64,000 nucleotides of DNA from Diphasiastrum complanatum (Eukaryota; Streptophyta; Lycopodiopsida; Lycopodiales; Lycopodiaceae): the NCBI GenBank assembly GCA_029204225.1, contig CM055097.1, positions 58,644,651 to 58,708,650 on the forward strand. The letters are read 5' to 3'. The stretch's first letter is position 1. Each line of letters starts with the position of its first letter. The notes beneath the pieces are model-generated. The model saw only the letters and a list, made by a program, of their open reading frames with translations, was not told the DNA's origin and did not search any database. Positions 33,836-44,378 of the stretch are shown here, one piece after another. Position numbers and translations under genes: made by a program.

Positions 33836-35100
33836 CTTGCATCTATGGAAAACACTTCAGAAACAAATTTCCCGAATCACATTCCATCAAACCAAAACAT
33901 GTATTAGATCTTGTACATAGCGACCTTTGTGTTCCAATGCCAAATGGAGAGAGAGGTTAGCTCAAAAGCTCAAGATGCATGCTAATGGAGAAACACATAA
34001 GAATGGAAAGCAAATAGAAACACACAACAAAAACATTAGCATGAGTGCTTAGCCAATGAGGATGCTTGGCTCTCCAATTTGGTAGAGTCTCCTCCTTCTC
34101 ATTAAGCATCAAAATAGAGTACATGAGGTGCCTTTTTATAAATGGGGAAGGCCCTTACCCCAAAATACTATTGGCTAATATGTACACTAATCCTATCCAT
34201 TCATCTTGGACCCAACTTAATCCAAGGGTCCTAAAAAAGTACATTGGATATCACAAGATTCATGTGAGTCCCAAATTGGACCCAACTTAAAAAAGTTTAA
34301 CACTAAGTTCTAAACTTGACTTGGGCCTCAAGTTTGATTTTAATTAGAACAGGGCCCAAGTCTATTATCTCTATTTAAGCTCAACTTGCATGCTCATTGG
34401 GCCATGAGCTTATACGCGCAGGATGCCATGCCCTCGCAACACATTTATTAGTCAAATTTATTTACCTACTCTGTGTTGGGAATACCCCCAACAGGACCCA
34501 CGGCTTGAAGTAGTGCCGGTCCCTTGGCACTCTGTCGGTTCAGTATAAGCCATCAACAACAAAACTCCTTATCAATTAATTTGGCACGGACACAAGCCTA
34601 GTGTCAACCACTTGAAAATGTTTGGTTGTATATGTTTCATTCATGTTCCTAAGAAGCTTAGGAAGAAACTGGACGAGAGGTCAAATAAATGCATCTTCAT
34701 TGGCTATCCTGATGAACATAAAGCTTGTAAGGTTTATGATCCATCCACCAATTTAGCATTTGTTTTTAGGGATGTGATCTTCAAAGAAGATACATTCTGA
34801 CTTCAAACAACCATTGACAGATGATGTTATGTCATTTCATCCTATTTTACACAACATAGAATCTTCCACACATGATGTTCCTTCTACAGAACTGAGCAGC
34901 CAACCGCACCAGTCGACCAGACTAGCCTAGCTCGAGCAGATCTGGATAACTTCAAGAAGGAACACCATCACAACCTGGTCAATCTATTGTTCGAAGATCA
35001 TCAAGAACTCGAATAGTTCCTAAGAGGTGCACACCTCAATCATTCTAGACTTCATCAGAAGAATCAAAGACCCTGGCTGAACATTAGAGAAAATATGGGC
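33836..35100 (+). pseudogene. Copia integrase fragment interrupted by LTR-like DNA
   Basis: The plus-sense copia continues from the right arm: ESCIYGKHFRNKFPE and LDLVHSDLCVPMPN (integrase start) to about 33945. It resumes at about 34556 with NNKTPYQLIWHGHKPSV and LKMFGCICFIHVPKKLRKKL (integrase C-terminal region), followed by decayed linker sequence to about 35100. The catalytic core is missing. The 600 bp in between has a TTTTTATAAATGG TATA-like box (34130) and TGTTGGGAATACCCCCAACA (34471-34490), an LTR-end-like palindrome, so a solo LTR is likely. Confidence 0.7.
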
Positions 35101-35274
35101 CCTATAAGAAATGCCATGTAGGAGAGAGAAAAATAACTATAAAATAATTATAATATCATTTTCTAACTTCTTTACACATCTGCCCGCACTACTTTCCATG
35201 TAAATGAATGCACCTTAGTTTAGTCACATCAAACTTCACTGGTACTTAACCATAGTTAAAATATAATTTTTAAA

Positions 35275-35891
35275 ATGCTGAAATATTCCCTCCCAATAGT
35301 TGGGAACACTCAAAAAATTAAATTAGGAGTGACATTTCTGAAACAAAGCGTACACCATCTCTATCTCCAGGGTCAAAAGCAAGTGTTTAGCGCCATCTGT
35401 ATCTCCAGCAGAGTCGTTAGCGCCATCTCCAGCTTTGTTATTGTCATTGTGTTGTTTGTTATTATACTACTGTACTGATGACAAAGCTTTATCATCTTCA
35501 TGTGGATCTATCACCAGAATATGCTCCGCTCAGGACAAGAAATTCAAAGCAACCCAGATTGTCAACTTCTGATATGGTCCGATACAGGGAGGAAAAGCTA
35601 AAGCATGTAGATTTATGGTCATCAGGAACATTGTATCCTATTGATCCATGTTCATTGCAACATCCAGATTTTCATAAGGTGAGTCAATTAATAATCTGTA
35701 TGTGTCACGATAAAAATGGCCTTTTGGGTTACTGTGAAAATTTGATGCTCTATGGGAATGCACATTCAATGCAAAGAATACATTATTTGGAAGAGGAATC
35801 AAGGAAAATATCAAAGGAGTGCGAAGAGAAATTTACAAAGTTGAAAACTTTTTGTTACGGCCAATTTCCACCGCTTATCAGCAATCAATGA
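35275..35891 (+). CDS. Unassigned open frames
   Basis: A 67-codon frame at 35275 ends in a hydrophobic segment (SSFVIVIVLFVIILLY). It is followed at once by a 137-codon frame at 35478 (MTKLYHLHVDLSPEYAPLRT, EKLKHVDLWSSGTLYPIDP, EEESRKISKECEEKFTKLK). The second looks protein-like up to a possible splice donor at HPDFHK (AAG|GTGAGT, about 35679); residues after that may be intron translation. I recognise neither. They lie just before a copia LTR and may be captured or flanking gene DNA. Confidence 0.3.
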
Positions 35892-35907
35892 CAAGGAACT
35901 GGATGGA

Positions 35908-36497
35908 TGTTAGCGGACACCAACCAACTGGCAATCACAATTGATGACCTGATTTCTTAGTATAAATAGTTGTTCATATTCATACAACTGATCCATCAAC
36001 TTACGATCAAGCATTTGAATAGTTACTCTCTCTTTCTCTCAAGCCTGCGAGCTTGAACACTCCTGAGCATTCTAGCTCACTCAAAGATAGCACAGAGTAC
36101 ACGGCTTTGATCCGCAACTTATTGTACTCATTTACTTCTATTTCGTTTTCATAGTGAATCAATACTATCTTTTATTGCGTTCAGTTTCGTCTCAGAATGT
36201 ATGCGTTTCTATAGTATTTTGTGACAAATTGTTTGTCTGATAATGCAATGCCTAATTGTTTGGCTACGTAATCACTGTAGTGCTAATAATTTCAAAGCTA
36301 GTTATTATAAGATCAAACGTTATTTCTATCACTCTTGTTTTTGTTTGAAATTGATAGGCGTAGTCATGCATTGAGAAAGAGGAAAATAGTTTATTCCACC
36401 ATGCACGAAAAGTTTTCTTTCTAGACGTTTGAATTATTTTTATTTAAGTTCGTTTCTTTTCGACTTCGACCTATACTCTGCACACTTCTTTCCGACA
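35908..36497 (+). repeat. 5' LTR of a copia element
   Basis: TGTTAGCGGACACC starts the segment and ...TTCCGACA ends it, directly before a primer site. A TATAAATAG box at 35961 and a CT-rich segment after it fit U3-R structure. The 3' LTR is absent because the element is truncated in integrase. Confidence 0.7.
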
Positions 36498-36509
36498 TGG
36501 TATCAGAGC
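36498..36509 (+). promoter_or_regulatory. Copia primer-binding site
   Basis: TGGTATCAGAGC follows the LTR end without a gap. The same CGACA|TGGTATCAGAGC junction occurs at 4517, placing the two elements in one family. Confidence 0.88.
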
Positions 36510-36660
36510 AAAACCTCCAATACTTGATATCTTTTGCGATATCAAATTGATAATCATACTCTTCAATTCTTTTCAACATTTCAATATCAGAGAATTGATT
36601 TCCTATTGTTGGCATTACTACATCTTAGCGTCATCGATACAATCGACAAACTAAGTTCCA

Positions 36661-37461
36661 GATGGATTCTCAAAGTAAAGCTGGTCTTATAAGCTGAATG
36701 GATCCAATTATCATTTGTGAAAATTTAAGATGAAGACCTTGCTAATCGCCAACGAATTATGGGATGTTGTTATAGGTACAGAAGTAAAACCTGAAGACGA
36801 CGACTCAAAGTGGAAATCGAATGACGGTAAAGCTTTCGCGCTTATTATCCTCAATATATCATATACACAGATTGGACACATAGTTGAAGCTAAAACATCA
36901 AGAGACGTTTGGGACATCTTGAACTCACTATATGACATGAGAAACGTAACTACTAAGTTACATCTACAAAGGAAATTCTTCACATTCAAGATGTCTACTG
37001 GTGATTCTCTTCAGAGTCACATTAACTAGTTTAAGAGTCTCTTGCAACAGATGGTCGTTGTCGGATCAGTCATAGACAATCAAGATGCAATTATGACATT
37101 GCTCTCAAGCTTGCCCTCTACATATGAGAACTGGGTGATGATCATATCGACACACTTAGATTTAACTCTTACTAGAGTTATCACTATGTTGCTACAAGAA
37201 GACAATAGAAGAAGTCAAGACACTTCGTCTACTTCCTCCTCTCAGACTCTATATGTCAACAAATACTCTAAGCGACAAAAGCAGAAAAGCTCCAAGAAGG
37301 CTGCAACGAATCAGAAACAGACTCAAAGTCAAGCACAATCATCAGATCCACAATTGAAGAAGAAGATGTTTTGTAGGTATTGCAAGTGCAATAACCATGA
37401 GATCAAGAAATTCTCCAAGCAAAGAATGCAGCCAAGCAAACTGATCAACAAGCAAACATAG
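36661..37461 (+). pseudogene. Copia gag
   Basis: The sequence reads MDSQSKAGLIS, stop, LRWKTLLIANELWDVVIGTE (from 36721), EAKTSRDVWDILNSLYDM, LHLQRKFFTFKMSTGDSLQS, a stop at 37027, then LLSSLPSTYENWVMI and a basic Gln/Ser-rich segment. The zinc knuckle near 37365 reads CRYCKCNNHEIKKFSK: the CX2CX4H part is intact but the final cysteine is lost. Two stops make it non-functional as it stands. It is the best-preserved member of the family also seen at 4.5-8.3 kb. Confidence 0.88.
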
Positions 37462-37538
37462 TTTCATCATCTCCCCAGGACAAAGTGGACGAAGGCGCAT
37501 TTCATGGTCGAAGATCAAAGCGCATTTTTGGATGACTC

Positions 37539-38690
37539 ATGTTTCTTGATTCTGGAGCAACTCAATATGTGACCAATCAACGTGAGATTTTCAACTCCTA
37601 CATGCCTTACAACACGAAGAAATTTGTTCATCTTGGTGACAATAGTACTCACACTATTGAAGGTGAATGTACTGTAAGATTGCAATTTCAGCATGATCAA
37701 TTAAAACTACTATCAAAGGTCTTATTTCCTAAATTCTCTACAAATCTGTTATCAGTAAGTAGAATTACAGATTAAGGTAGAATTTGAATCTGATTAATGC
37801 AAAATTATTGATATAAGATCCTTGCACTCGGCAAGAGGCAAGGTTACTTATATAGATTGGTACATTGTTATTCTGAGTCTAGTCAAACCTTGAAAACCTT
37901 TGTTCTAGTCAATAAAGCATTACTATGGCATCATCGCTTAGGACACTTGAATTATGCATCTGTTTTGAACATGTCCAGACAGTCCATGGTTCTTGATCTT
38001 GACTATCCTTCTGGTAAGGTTGATCTCCCTGTCTGTCATAGCTGCATCTTTGGAAATTAGGCTAGGATTCCTTTTAGATCAAACCATAGGCATGCAGCAA
38101 AAGATCTGTTAGATGTTGTTCATACAGATATATGTGGACCTATGCAAACTCCTATATTGCTAGATGCAAAGTATTTCATTACTTTTATTGACAAATTCTC
38201 CAGAGGAACAGCTATTTATTTCATTAAACAGAAGTCAGAGGCTTTCATCAAATTCAGACAATTCAAAGAACATGCTAAGAATCAAACTGGCAAACGAATC
38301 AAAGCATTGAGGTCAAATAACTGGGGAGAATACATCTCCACCGAATTCAAGGAGTATTGCCTTAACAAGGGCATTGAGCAACAATACATTACCTCCTATT
38401 CGCCTCAGTCAAATGGTCTTGTTGAGAGAAAGAACAGAACCTTAGTTGAATCGGCAAAGTGCATATTATCACATGCGACACTTTCGAAGTGCTTCTGGAT
38501 TGAAGTTGTTTCAACAACAACCTATATTCAGAATAGATGTCCTACTAAAGGTCTCTCAAACAAAACACCATTCAAAATTTGGACAGGTACCAAACCTTCT
38601 TATCAAACTTACGAGTTTTTGGATGTACTGCTTTTGTCCAGATTCCTCAGGAAGAAGCTCGACTTCAACATAATCGCCAACCACAAAGGT
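37539..38690 (+). pseudogene. Copia protease and integrase, truncated
   Basis: The protease starts FLDSGATQYVTNQREIF. After a frame break comes the integrase zinc region (LLWHHRLGHL...CHSCIFGN) and, after a stop at 38058, VHTDICGPMQT and the core: FITFIDKFSRG, IKALRSNNWGEYI, ITSYSPQSNGLVERKNRTL. The expected RSDNGGE reads RSNNWGE, losing the second catalytic Asp. Sequence stays copia-like through FGCTAFVQIPQEEARL in another frame to about 38690, then changes abruptly. No RT or RNase H follows. Confidence 0.88.
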
Positions 38691-38745
38691 CGGGTGGTTA
38701 TGGACCGCTTATATTCTTTATGCCAACGCCATTTTTGGCGACAGA

Positions 38746-39464
38746 TTGTTCATAAAATGGTCCGAACAATCTGCCGATCTAAAACGGCAGGTTGTTGGTA
38801 GCCTTCGTAACGAATTCCCAGAAGATGAGGAATTCGAGTTGAATGAAATCTATAAACATATGAGTTTATGGATTAGACATCGTCTTGTACAGTACGACGA
38901 GCATATAGAGATGGGCAATCAAAACCCTCCTGGTGTTCAAGGGCAAATTGGAACACTGTGAAAGCCGATGAACGAACACCAGATAAGTATAAGGTTCAAA
39001 GAGATGTCGCGGCCACCAGGATGCATGGAATGGGCAATCCTAGGTTGGGGGGGCTCGAGCGAAAAAGCGGGCTTGCAAGCCAACATGGTAAGTTAATCTA
39101 AACTATTCTTATAGTTTGTATTTGATTTCATATGATGTCTTTTTCTAATATACATTATCATTAGCTACTCAAACTTAGCCTCAAACTAAATTCAATTTAA
39201 ATTGAATGGATAGTTGGCAGACTATGGACGTCACCCAACTAAAGAGGAGTACAATTTTGCCTTCAAAGAATCATACGAAGCATTAGTTGACAAATTGAAG
39301 AGCGAAGGCAATCCCCCACGTGTAAGTTGCTTTCAAACATTATTTAAACTTCATATATTATTGTTGTGTGAACTCTTAACCATTAGTATGATGTTGCATT
39401 GAATACTAATATGTCTTGTTTGCTTGTGCTCATGTAGAGCAGACATCACGACGACGACGAGTAG
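38746..39464 (+). pseudogene. 3' end of an En/Spm-type accessory transposase gene (tentative)
   Basis: The first block (KWSEQSADLKRQVVGSLRNE, MSLWIRHRLVQYDEHIEMG, NPPGVQGQ) continues in a shifted frame as VKADERTPDKYKVQRDVAA. A donor at about 39090 (CATG|GTAAGT) leads to a second exon starting about 39213 (ADYGRHPTKEEYNFAFKESY, VDKLKSEGNPPR). A further intron ends before SRHHDDDE and a TAG at 39462. The order 'PPGV, charged stretch, GRHPTKEE, helix' resembles plant Transposase_24/PTTA proteins of En/Spm elements. That assignment rests on pattern only. The dense subterminal repeats 560 bp downstream support it. Confidence 0.45.
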
Positions 39465-40024
39465 ATTAGGTTTTAGTTGATTAGATCTTTAATTAGTTCA
39501 TATCAGATCTAGAGACTAAACTGCAACATTAAAGCAGCAATTTTGTAATACATTGTGTTATATTATCAATATATCATGATTGCAATTGATCGTGCAATAT
39601 TGCTATTGCTTTTGTATGTGTATTGTTTTTTTTTTCAAGAAATGCAATGTCGGATTCCGAGATGTGGATTGACGTAATAACTAGTTAGAAATTCAAACCA
39701 TGAGCAATTCTGCATTTCATTTCATGTTAAAAAATGAATCTCACAAATCTAAAGTATGGAATGGAATAACTTGTCATTGATCCAAATCTAAATGCAATAC
39801 AGTATGGAATGGAAGTAAGAATGTGTGTACCTTTTCATTGATGCAAATGCTTAATGAAAATAAGAAATGTTGAAGGATAAGTACCTCACCTCATGATGCT
39901 TAGCTTATTACTTGATCCAATTGTTTAATTGATCCACGAACATCACTTTTCCAAGAACGCCACCCCAAAAACAGCACGATAGAAATGCGCGCATTGTTTT
40001 TTAAGCTTTTTTTTTTTATTACCT

Positions 40025-40390
40025 ATTTTGGACGTCGAAATCTGACATAACTATACGTCGGACAGACATCGGATGGATGTCGGATGTTTAGAAAGGGCAT
40101 TCTGTTAACAAACGTCGGATTTCGACGCGTTATTGGGACGTCGGAATACGACATCAATTTTTACGTCGGATGGACGTCGGGCTTCCAGAAGTGGCATTCT
40201 GTTAACAGACATCGGAATTCAACACGTTTGAAATGCGTTGAATTTCGATGTCCAAGATTTTTTTTCCTCAAATCCACGTCGGATTCGCCACATCAGCTTG
40301 GATGTCGGATTCCGACGTCCACGCTGGATGTCGAAATCCGACGTCCACGTCGGCATGTCGGAATCCGACATCCACGTCGGACCCCAGAGT
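40025..40390. repeat. Dense (GACGTCGGA)/(TCCGACGTC) subterminal repeats
   Basis: About eighteen copies of a ~10-bp motif, (G)A(C/T)GTCGGA or its complement, lie in 365 bp in both orientations. Several are joined as GTCGGATTCCGACGTC palindromes. Clusters of short direct and inverted repeats near the ends are typical of En/Spm (CACTA) elements, where the DNA-binding transposon protein attaches. The terminal CACTA itself was not found. Confidence 0.7.
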
Positions 40391-40522
40391 CCGAACATCT
40401 CGATTGTTGTCCAGGGGCCCGGCAATCCGACGACTCCATTGCGACGTGTTTTGCAACGTCCAACTGGTGGAATTGGGTGGATGAATGGAATGAATGAAGG
40501 AGACGGAACTACTAAGCCAAGA

Positions 40523-41150
40523 GGCTCTGTTACCACTTGTTCGATCTGAAGGGGAGGAAAGGAAATTGTGCAGAACAGCTCCCGTCCCGATATAGGACGG
40601 GTTTTAAAAAAACAAATGCGCAATTAGGTATCAGGGTGATCGCATCCACCGAAGAGTGTAAGAGTTACTGGCATTGATTAGAGTTGGAATGTTCAATTAC
40701 GGAATGAAGAACTATGGTGCAGAGATTTTGCGCTTGTTCCTCAAGCATCAGAGACAACCATAGTCATATCAGATGCAGAGGAGTCAGAGACATCTGTGAT
40801 CTATCAGAGTGAGTGAACAAGCGCGTCAAGCAAGATAGAGTAATGCAATCATATCACAACACATATAAAACATCTACATAAGACACAGATGAAGAAGTGT
40901 TGCTTGTATCTTACATTAACTGCTTATAATGGAACAAGAACAACAATTGTATATTACAGCCTAAAATTGACATGTAACAAACTCTACTAAATCTTCCGCT
41001 CTTGTGCACTCAAGGCTAATGAGAGCTGGAGATGTATTTATGCATGACGATCTCGTTTGTTTACAAGATACGTTTTAACTAATCTATAATTACAAGACTA
41101 GTTTATCTCTAAGTGTACTGTGTCATGAAATAGTGTACAACGACGTCTAT
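40523..41150 (-). repeat. Weak LTR candidate with primer-like site
   Basis: The minus strand has TGGTAACAGAGCC at 40535-40523, one base off the usual copia primer site. It is preceded (to the right on the plus strand) by sequence that would end ...CGAACA at 40539. The far boundary is not visible and no partner LTR was found. Confidence 0.25.
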
Positions 41151-41189
41151 ACAAGCGTACATCACTCAGATTTGAACTATGCTTCAAGA

Positions 41190-41585
41190 GCGTGAAAAAC
41201 GACGCTTATCGCAACCGTATGCAGACCGCATTCGCAGTCGTGCGGTTAATTCCTTCGGTCAGAAGTCTTTGTATAATGATTGTAGGTTTGACGCCTGCGG
41301 TGTCTTGGCGGTCGCTGACGGTTTCGCTTATAACTGCAGGGTTGACCCTTGCGGTGCCTTGGCGGATCCTTTCGGTCCCTAAGGTGGCTCCTTGCGGTTT
41401 CCCTTGGGAGGTGCCTTGGTGGTATGTTGCAGTTTTCCTTGGTCTTCGTTTGAGACCGTAGGTTTGACTTTGCGGTGCTTAACGGCTTGTTGCCTTTGCA
41501 CGTAGAAATCGTAGATGGTGCTGCCTTTGCGGTTCTTAGCGGGTTTGTCGATTGCATTTGGACCGCATGTGAACCGTAAAAAGGT
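41190..41585. repeat. Cluster of GCGGT/ACCGC motifs
   Basis: TTGCGGT, TGCGGT, GGCGGTC, GACCGC and related strings recur about a dozen times in under 400 bp in both orientations, in a region otherwise of average composition. It resembles transposon subterminal repeats of a different type from those at 40.0-40.4 kb. Apparent open frames across it are repeat translations. Confidence 0.5.
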
Positions 41586-41810
41586 TCAATGATGTTGAAG
41601 AGATTAAAGGTTGCCAGGCCTTCAATGTACTTCAGATTCTTGACATTCGAATGTTGAAATATATCAAGATTGGTTACCCTTTGATACGGATTATGGACTG
41701 TGTGCATAATCCTGTGTATTTTACCAGTTGAAAGTTTGCACCCAGAAATAGAGTAGTTTTGCAAGTCTACGTCTGTGTTCAAAAACACGACCAAAAATGC
41801 AGGTAGCAAA

Positions 41811-43400
41811 ACAGAGATAAATAATTCCTGCAGGTATCAGATGAGCAGACAATTAACCAAGATAGGTTGCATCTGATCCTAGATCAATGATAAAAAAATA
41901 TGCAGGAAGAGTCTTAAGATTGTTTCACCAAGGAGAAAATTGGGAGCATAATTTCCAACAGCCTTGAACACCATTATTTTTTAGCAGCTGGTGGAAGAGG
42001 TCGCTAGATGCTTAAAAAATTGAAAAGGGAACGCATGTTTGGTTGTGATTCGGGATAGTGGTCCCAGATCTAATTTGCAACGGATCGCGATCTATTGTAA
42101 TAAACATTGAACACCATTGGGATTCTTAAGAACATACATAGTTTTAGAAGTTGAACTTTTCAAAGAAATTTTGGGGGTCAATATGTCCTTGTGCTCTTGA
42201 TGTTAATGTAATTGAAGAATACTTAAGGAGCAACATTGAAGATGAGAGCATATTTGTTGTAATAGTTGGATTCTTTTTCTTTAAGATATTTAAGACTAAT
42301 GATACTAGTGTTTGTTTTGTAGAAATATACACCAGACCTTAGGTATTAAGCTACGGCAAAAACTCTGTTTACTACATTAGAAAATAGGCTCATGAATGAC
42401 ACCATTAGAGAGTTCAAGCATGTGCCCAATAGTGGCTGCCAAGGTACCCAACTAGACCAAGTGGCTTTGACTATATTTGTTGAATATTAACTCAAAAGTA
42501 ATGTAATTCCATGGGAGATAGGTGGCTATGTATTATGGAATGAGCCAAATGACATTATACCTGGTAAAGAGTCATAGGCGAGGCCCGGAGGGGCTGAGTG
42601 CAGTAGAATTTGCATTTGAAAAACATAATCAACGTTTTGAAAATTGAGCTTTTTCCAAAGGCCATTATGAAGTAGAATTTGCATCTACAAAACATAATCA
42701 CCCTTGAAAATAGTGGGTCGCCCATTCTACTTTCTAAGCAGTCTAAATTATGGGCATAAAATGCAGCAACTGTCCTTTACATACTATGTCTTATCTAGGA
42801 GCGGGCAAAACTTGGGCCTAGAGCAAACCCAACCTACGAGAGTAGCAAGGTTTGCTATAGTCGATATTCGAGCCAATACTTAGCATAATTGGTGAATGGA
42901 GAATTTATGCAATATCTCTTTTAACAAGACCTCTTGTTACCTTCTGTGCTCTCGACAAATGAGAATGTGCCACATCAATAAAAACTCAAAATTTGTGTAT
43001 GCATCATGTGAACCATTATAACCAAAATATCTTGACAGGGAAAGTCCATTGTGGGCAAAATAGCCTTCATGGGTACTCTAAATTTTTTTGTTTAGGTTGG
43101 GAAACGAAAAAAAGGACGTGCTAATCACGTAGGAGAGAGGCATGTTAGACGTGTGGATCGTTGGGCAAAACGCTCTCGCCTTCATTTATTATAATATTGA
43201 AGGAGGTTTGATTGTAATACCTGGTGGCGTGGGACTAGATCCTCATGCTTCCATGTAATTCTCACGGGGAGTGTAGTGTAGTGTAGGGTCTTCGTTTTCC
43301 CAATCTGAACTTTTCTCTAGGATCAACTAGTAGCTCAAGATTAATTAACTATGGCTGGTGTGGAAGAAACAAATATATAAATGTATATATATGTGATGGG
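41811..43400. other. No gene seen
   Basis: Short frames only. A ~35-bp string around GTAGAATTTGCAT...ACATAATCA occurs twice (42603 and 42672). This is the far upstream flank of the PERK gene. Confidence 0.5.
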
Positions 43401-43498
43401 CATGATCAGGAAGGAAAAACGAAAATGAGGAGTGGTGACATAGACTTTACCTCACTCACGCTCGATCTTCATATTCTTCAACGCTGCTGTCGTGAGAG

Positions 43499-43500
<2 letters not shown>

Positions 43501-43531
<31 letters not shown>

Positions 43532-43532
43532 G
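43501..43532. repeat. (GA)n microsatellite upstream of PERK
   Basis: Roughly 15 GA units. Two more GA tracts lie close to start codons in this window (44355 and 63665). GAGA-rich leaders are common in plant genes and may affect chromatin or translation, but no function is shown here. Confidence 0.85.
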
Positions 43533-44354
43533 CAGAAAAAGAAATTATTGAGATGTCTTTGATTTTGTTTTGCCCATGGCGTTTTGAAGCTGAGAGACAG
43601 ATTTGATGCGAAGTGGGTTTGTAATTTTCGCTCAGATAGCTGTTTGTGCTGTTGAACAACGCGGCTAAGGTGCTATTGTGAGGCAATGTAAATGAGGACA
43701 AGTGGGTAGGTGCGCGGGTTTCTGACGTGTGGATTCACGATCTTTGCAGGTAATGTGTAGTAAACCATCGAAATGCCGAGGACTTGAATGCATTTGAATG
43801 ATTGGATGATCTTTTCAAGTTGATCTTGATAACACGATCGGAGTTTGTAGGTTGGATTTTAGATTAGAGTTTCTAGAAAAGTCGAATTGGTTGACGGATG
43901 GTTCAGTTTTCTTTAATATCGGCATCCAAATATCAGAGAGCCTGCATGCAGCAGACGATTCAAGCAGAAGATGGTTGTATCAGGCACGCAATCCACTCAA
44001 TTGATGATCTACATTTGCGTACGATCTTCCAAACTTTCGTACTGCCTCATGAATCGATCCACTCTATCGATCTAAGATTGGACTCCAAAGTTAATCGATT
44101 CGAAAGCGCTCGGAGTACGCAGATTCATTGTGAAATGAAAGCATCTGAATCAATGCTGCAAGAAGCACAACGTCCTGTAGACTGACGAGAGCTCATCGTA
44201 AATATGTGGACGTAATGTGGCTTGATCCGAACGTCACGAACAAAGTTGTCATGGTAGGAGGATCTGCAATTCATGGGCTCATTTCATGCTGCGTGATACA
44301 TGAAGTGCAGAGTAAAGCATTATAATCAGCTTTGAACAAGAGATCGTATCATCG

Positions 44355-44378
44355 AGAGAGAGAGAGAGAGAGAAAGAG
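44355..44378 (+). promoter_or_regulatory. GA-rich leader at the PERK start codon
   Basis: A (GA)n tract broken once by AAAG runs to the base before ATG. No upstream in-frame ATG lies within it, which supports the chosen start. Confidence 0.6.

Noticed and set aside
40219-40623. Open frames across the subterminal repeats
   Set aside because: They repeat the same short peptide because the DNA repeats a 10-bp motif; frames exist on both strands at once.
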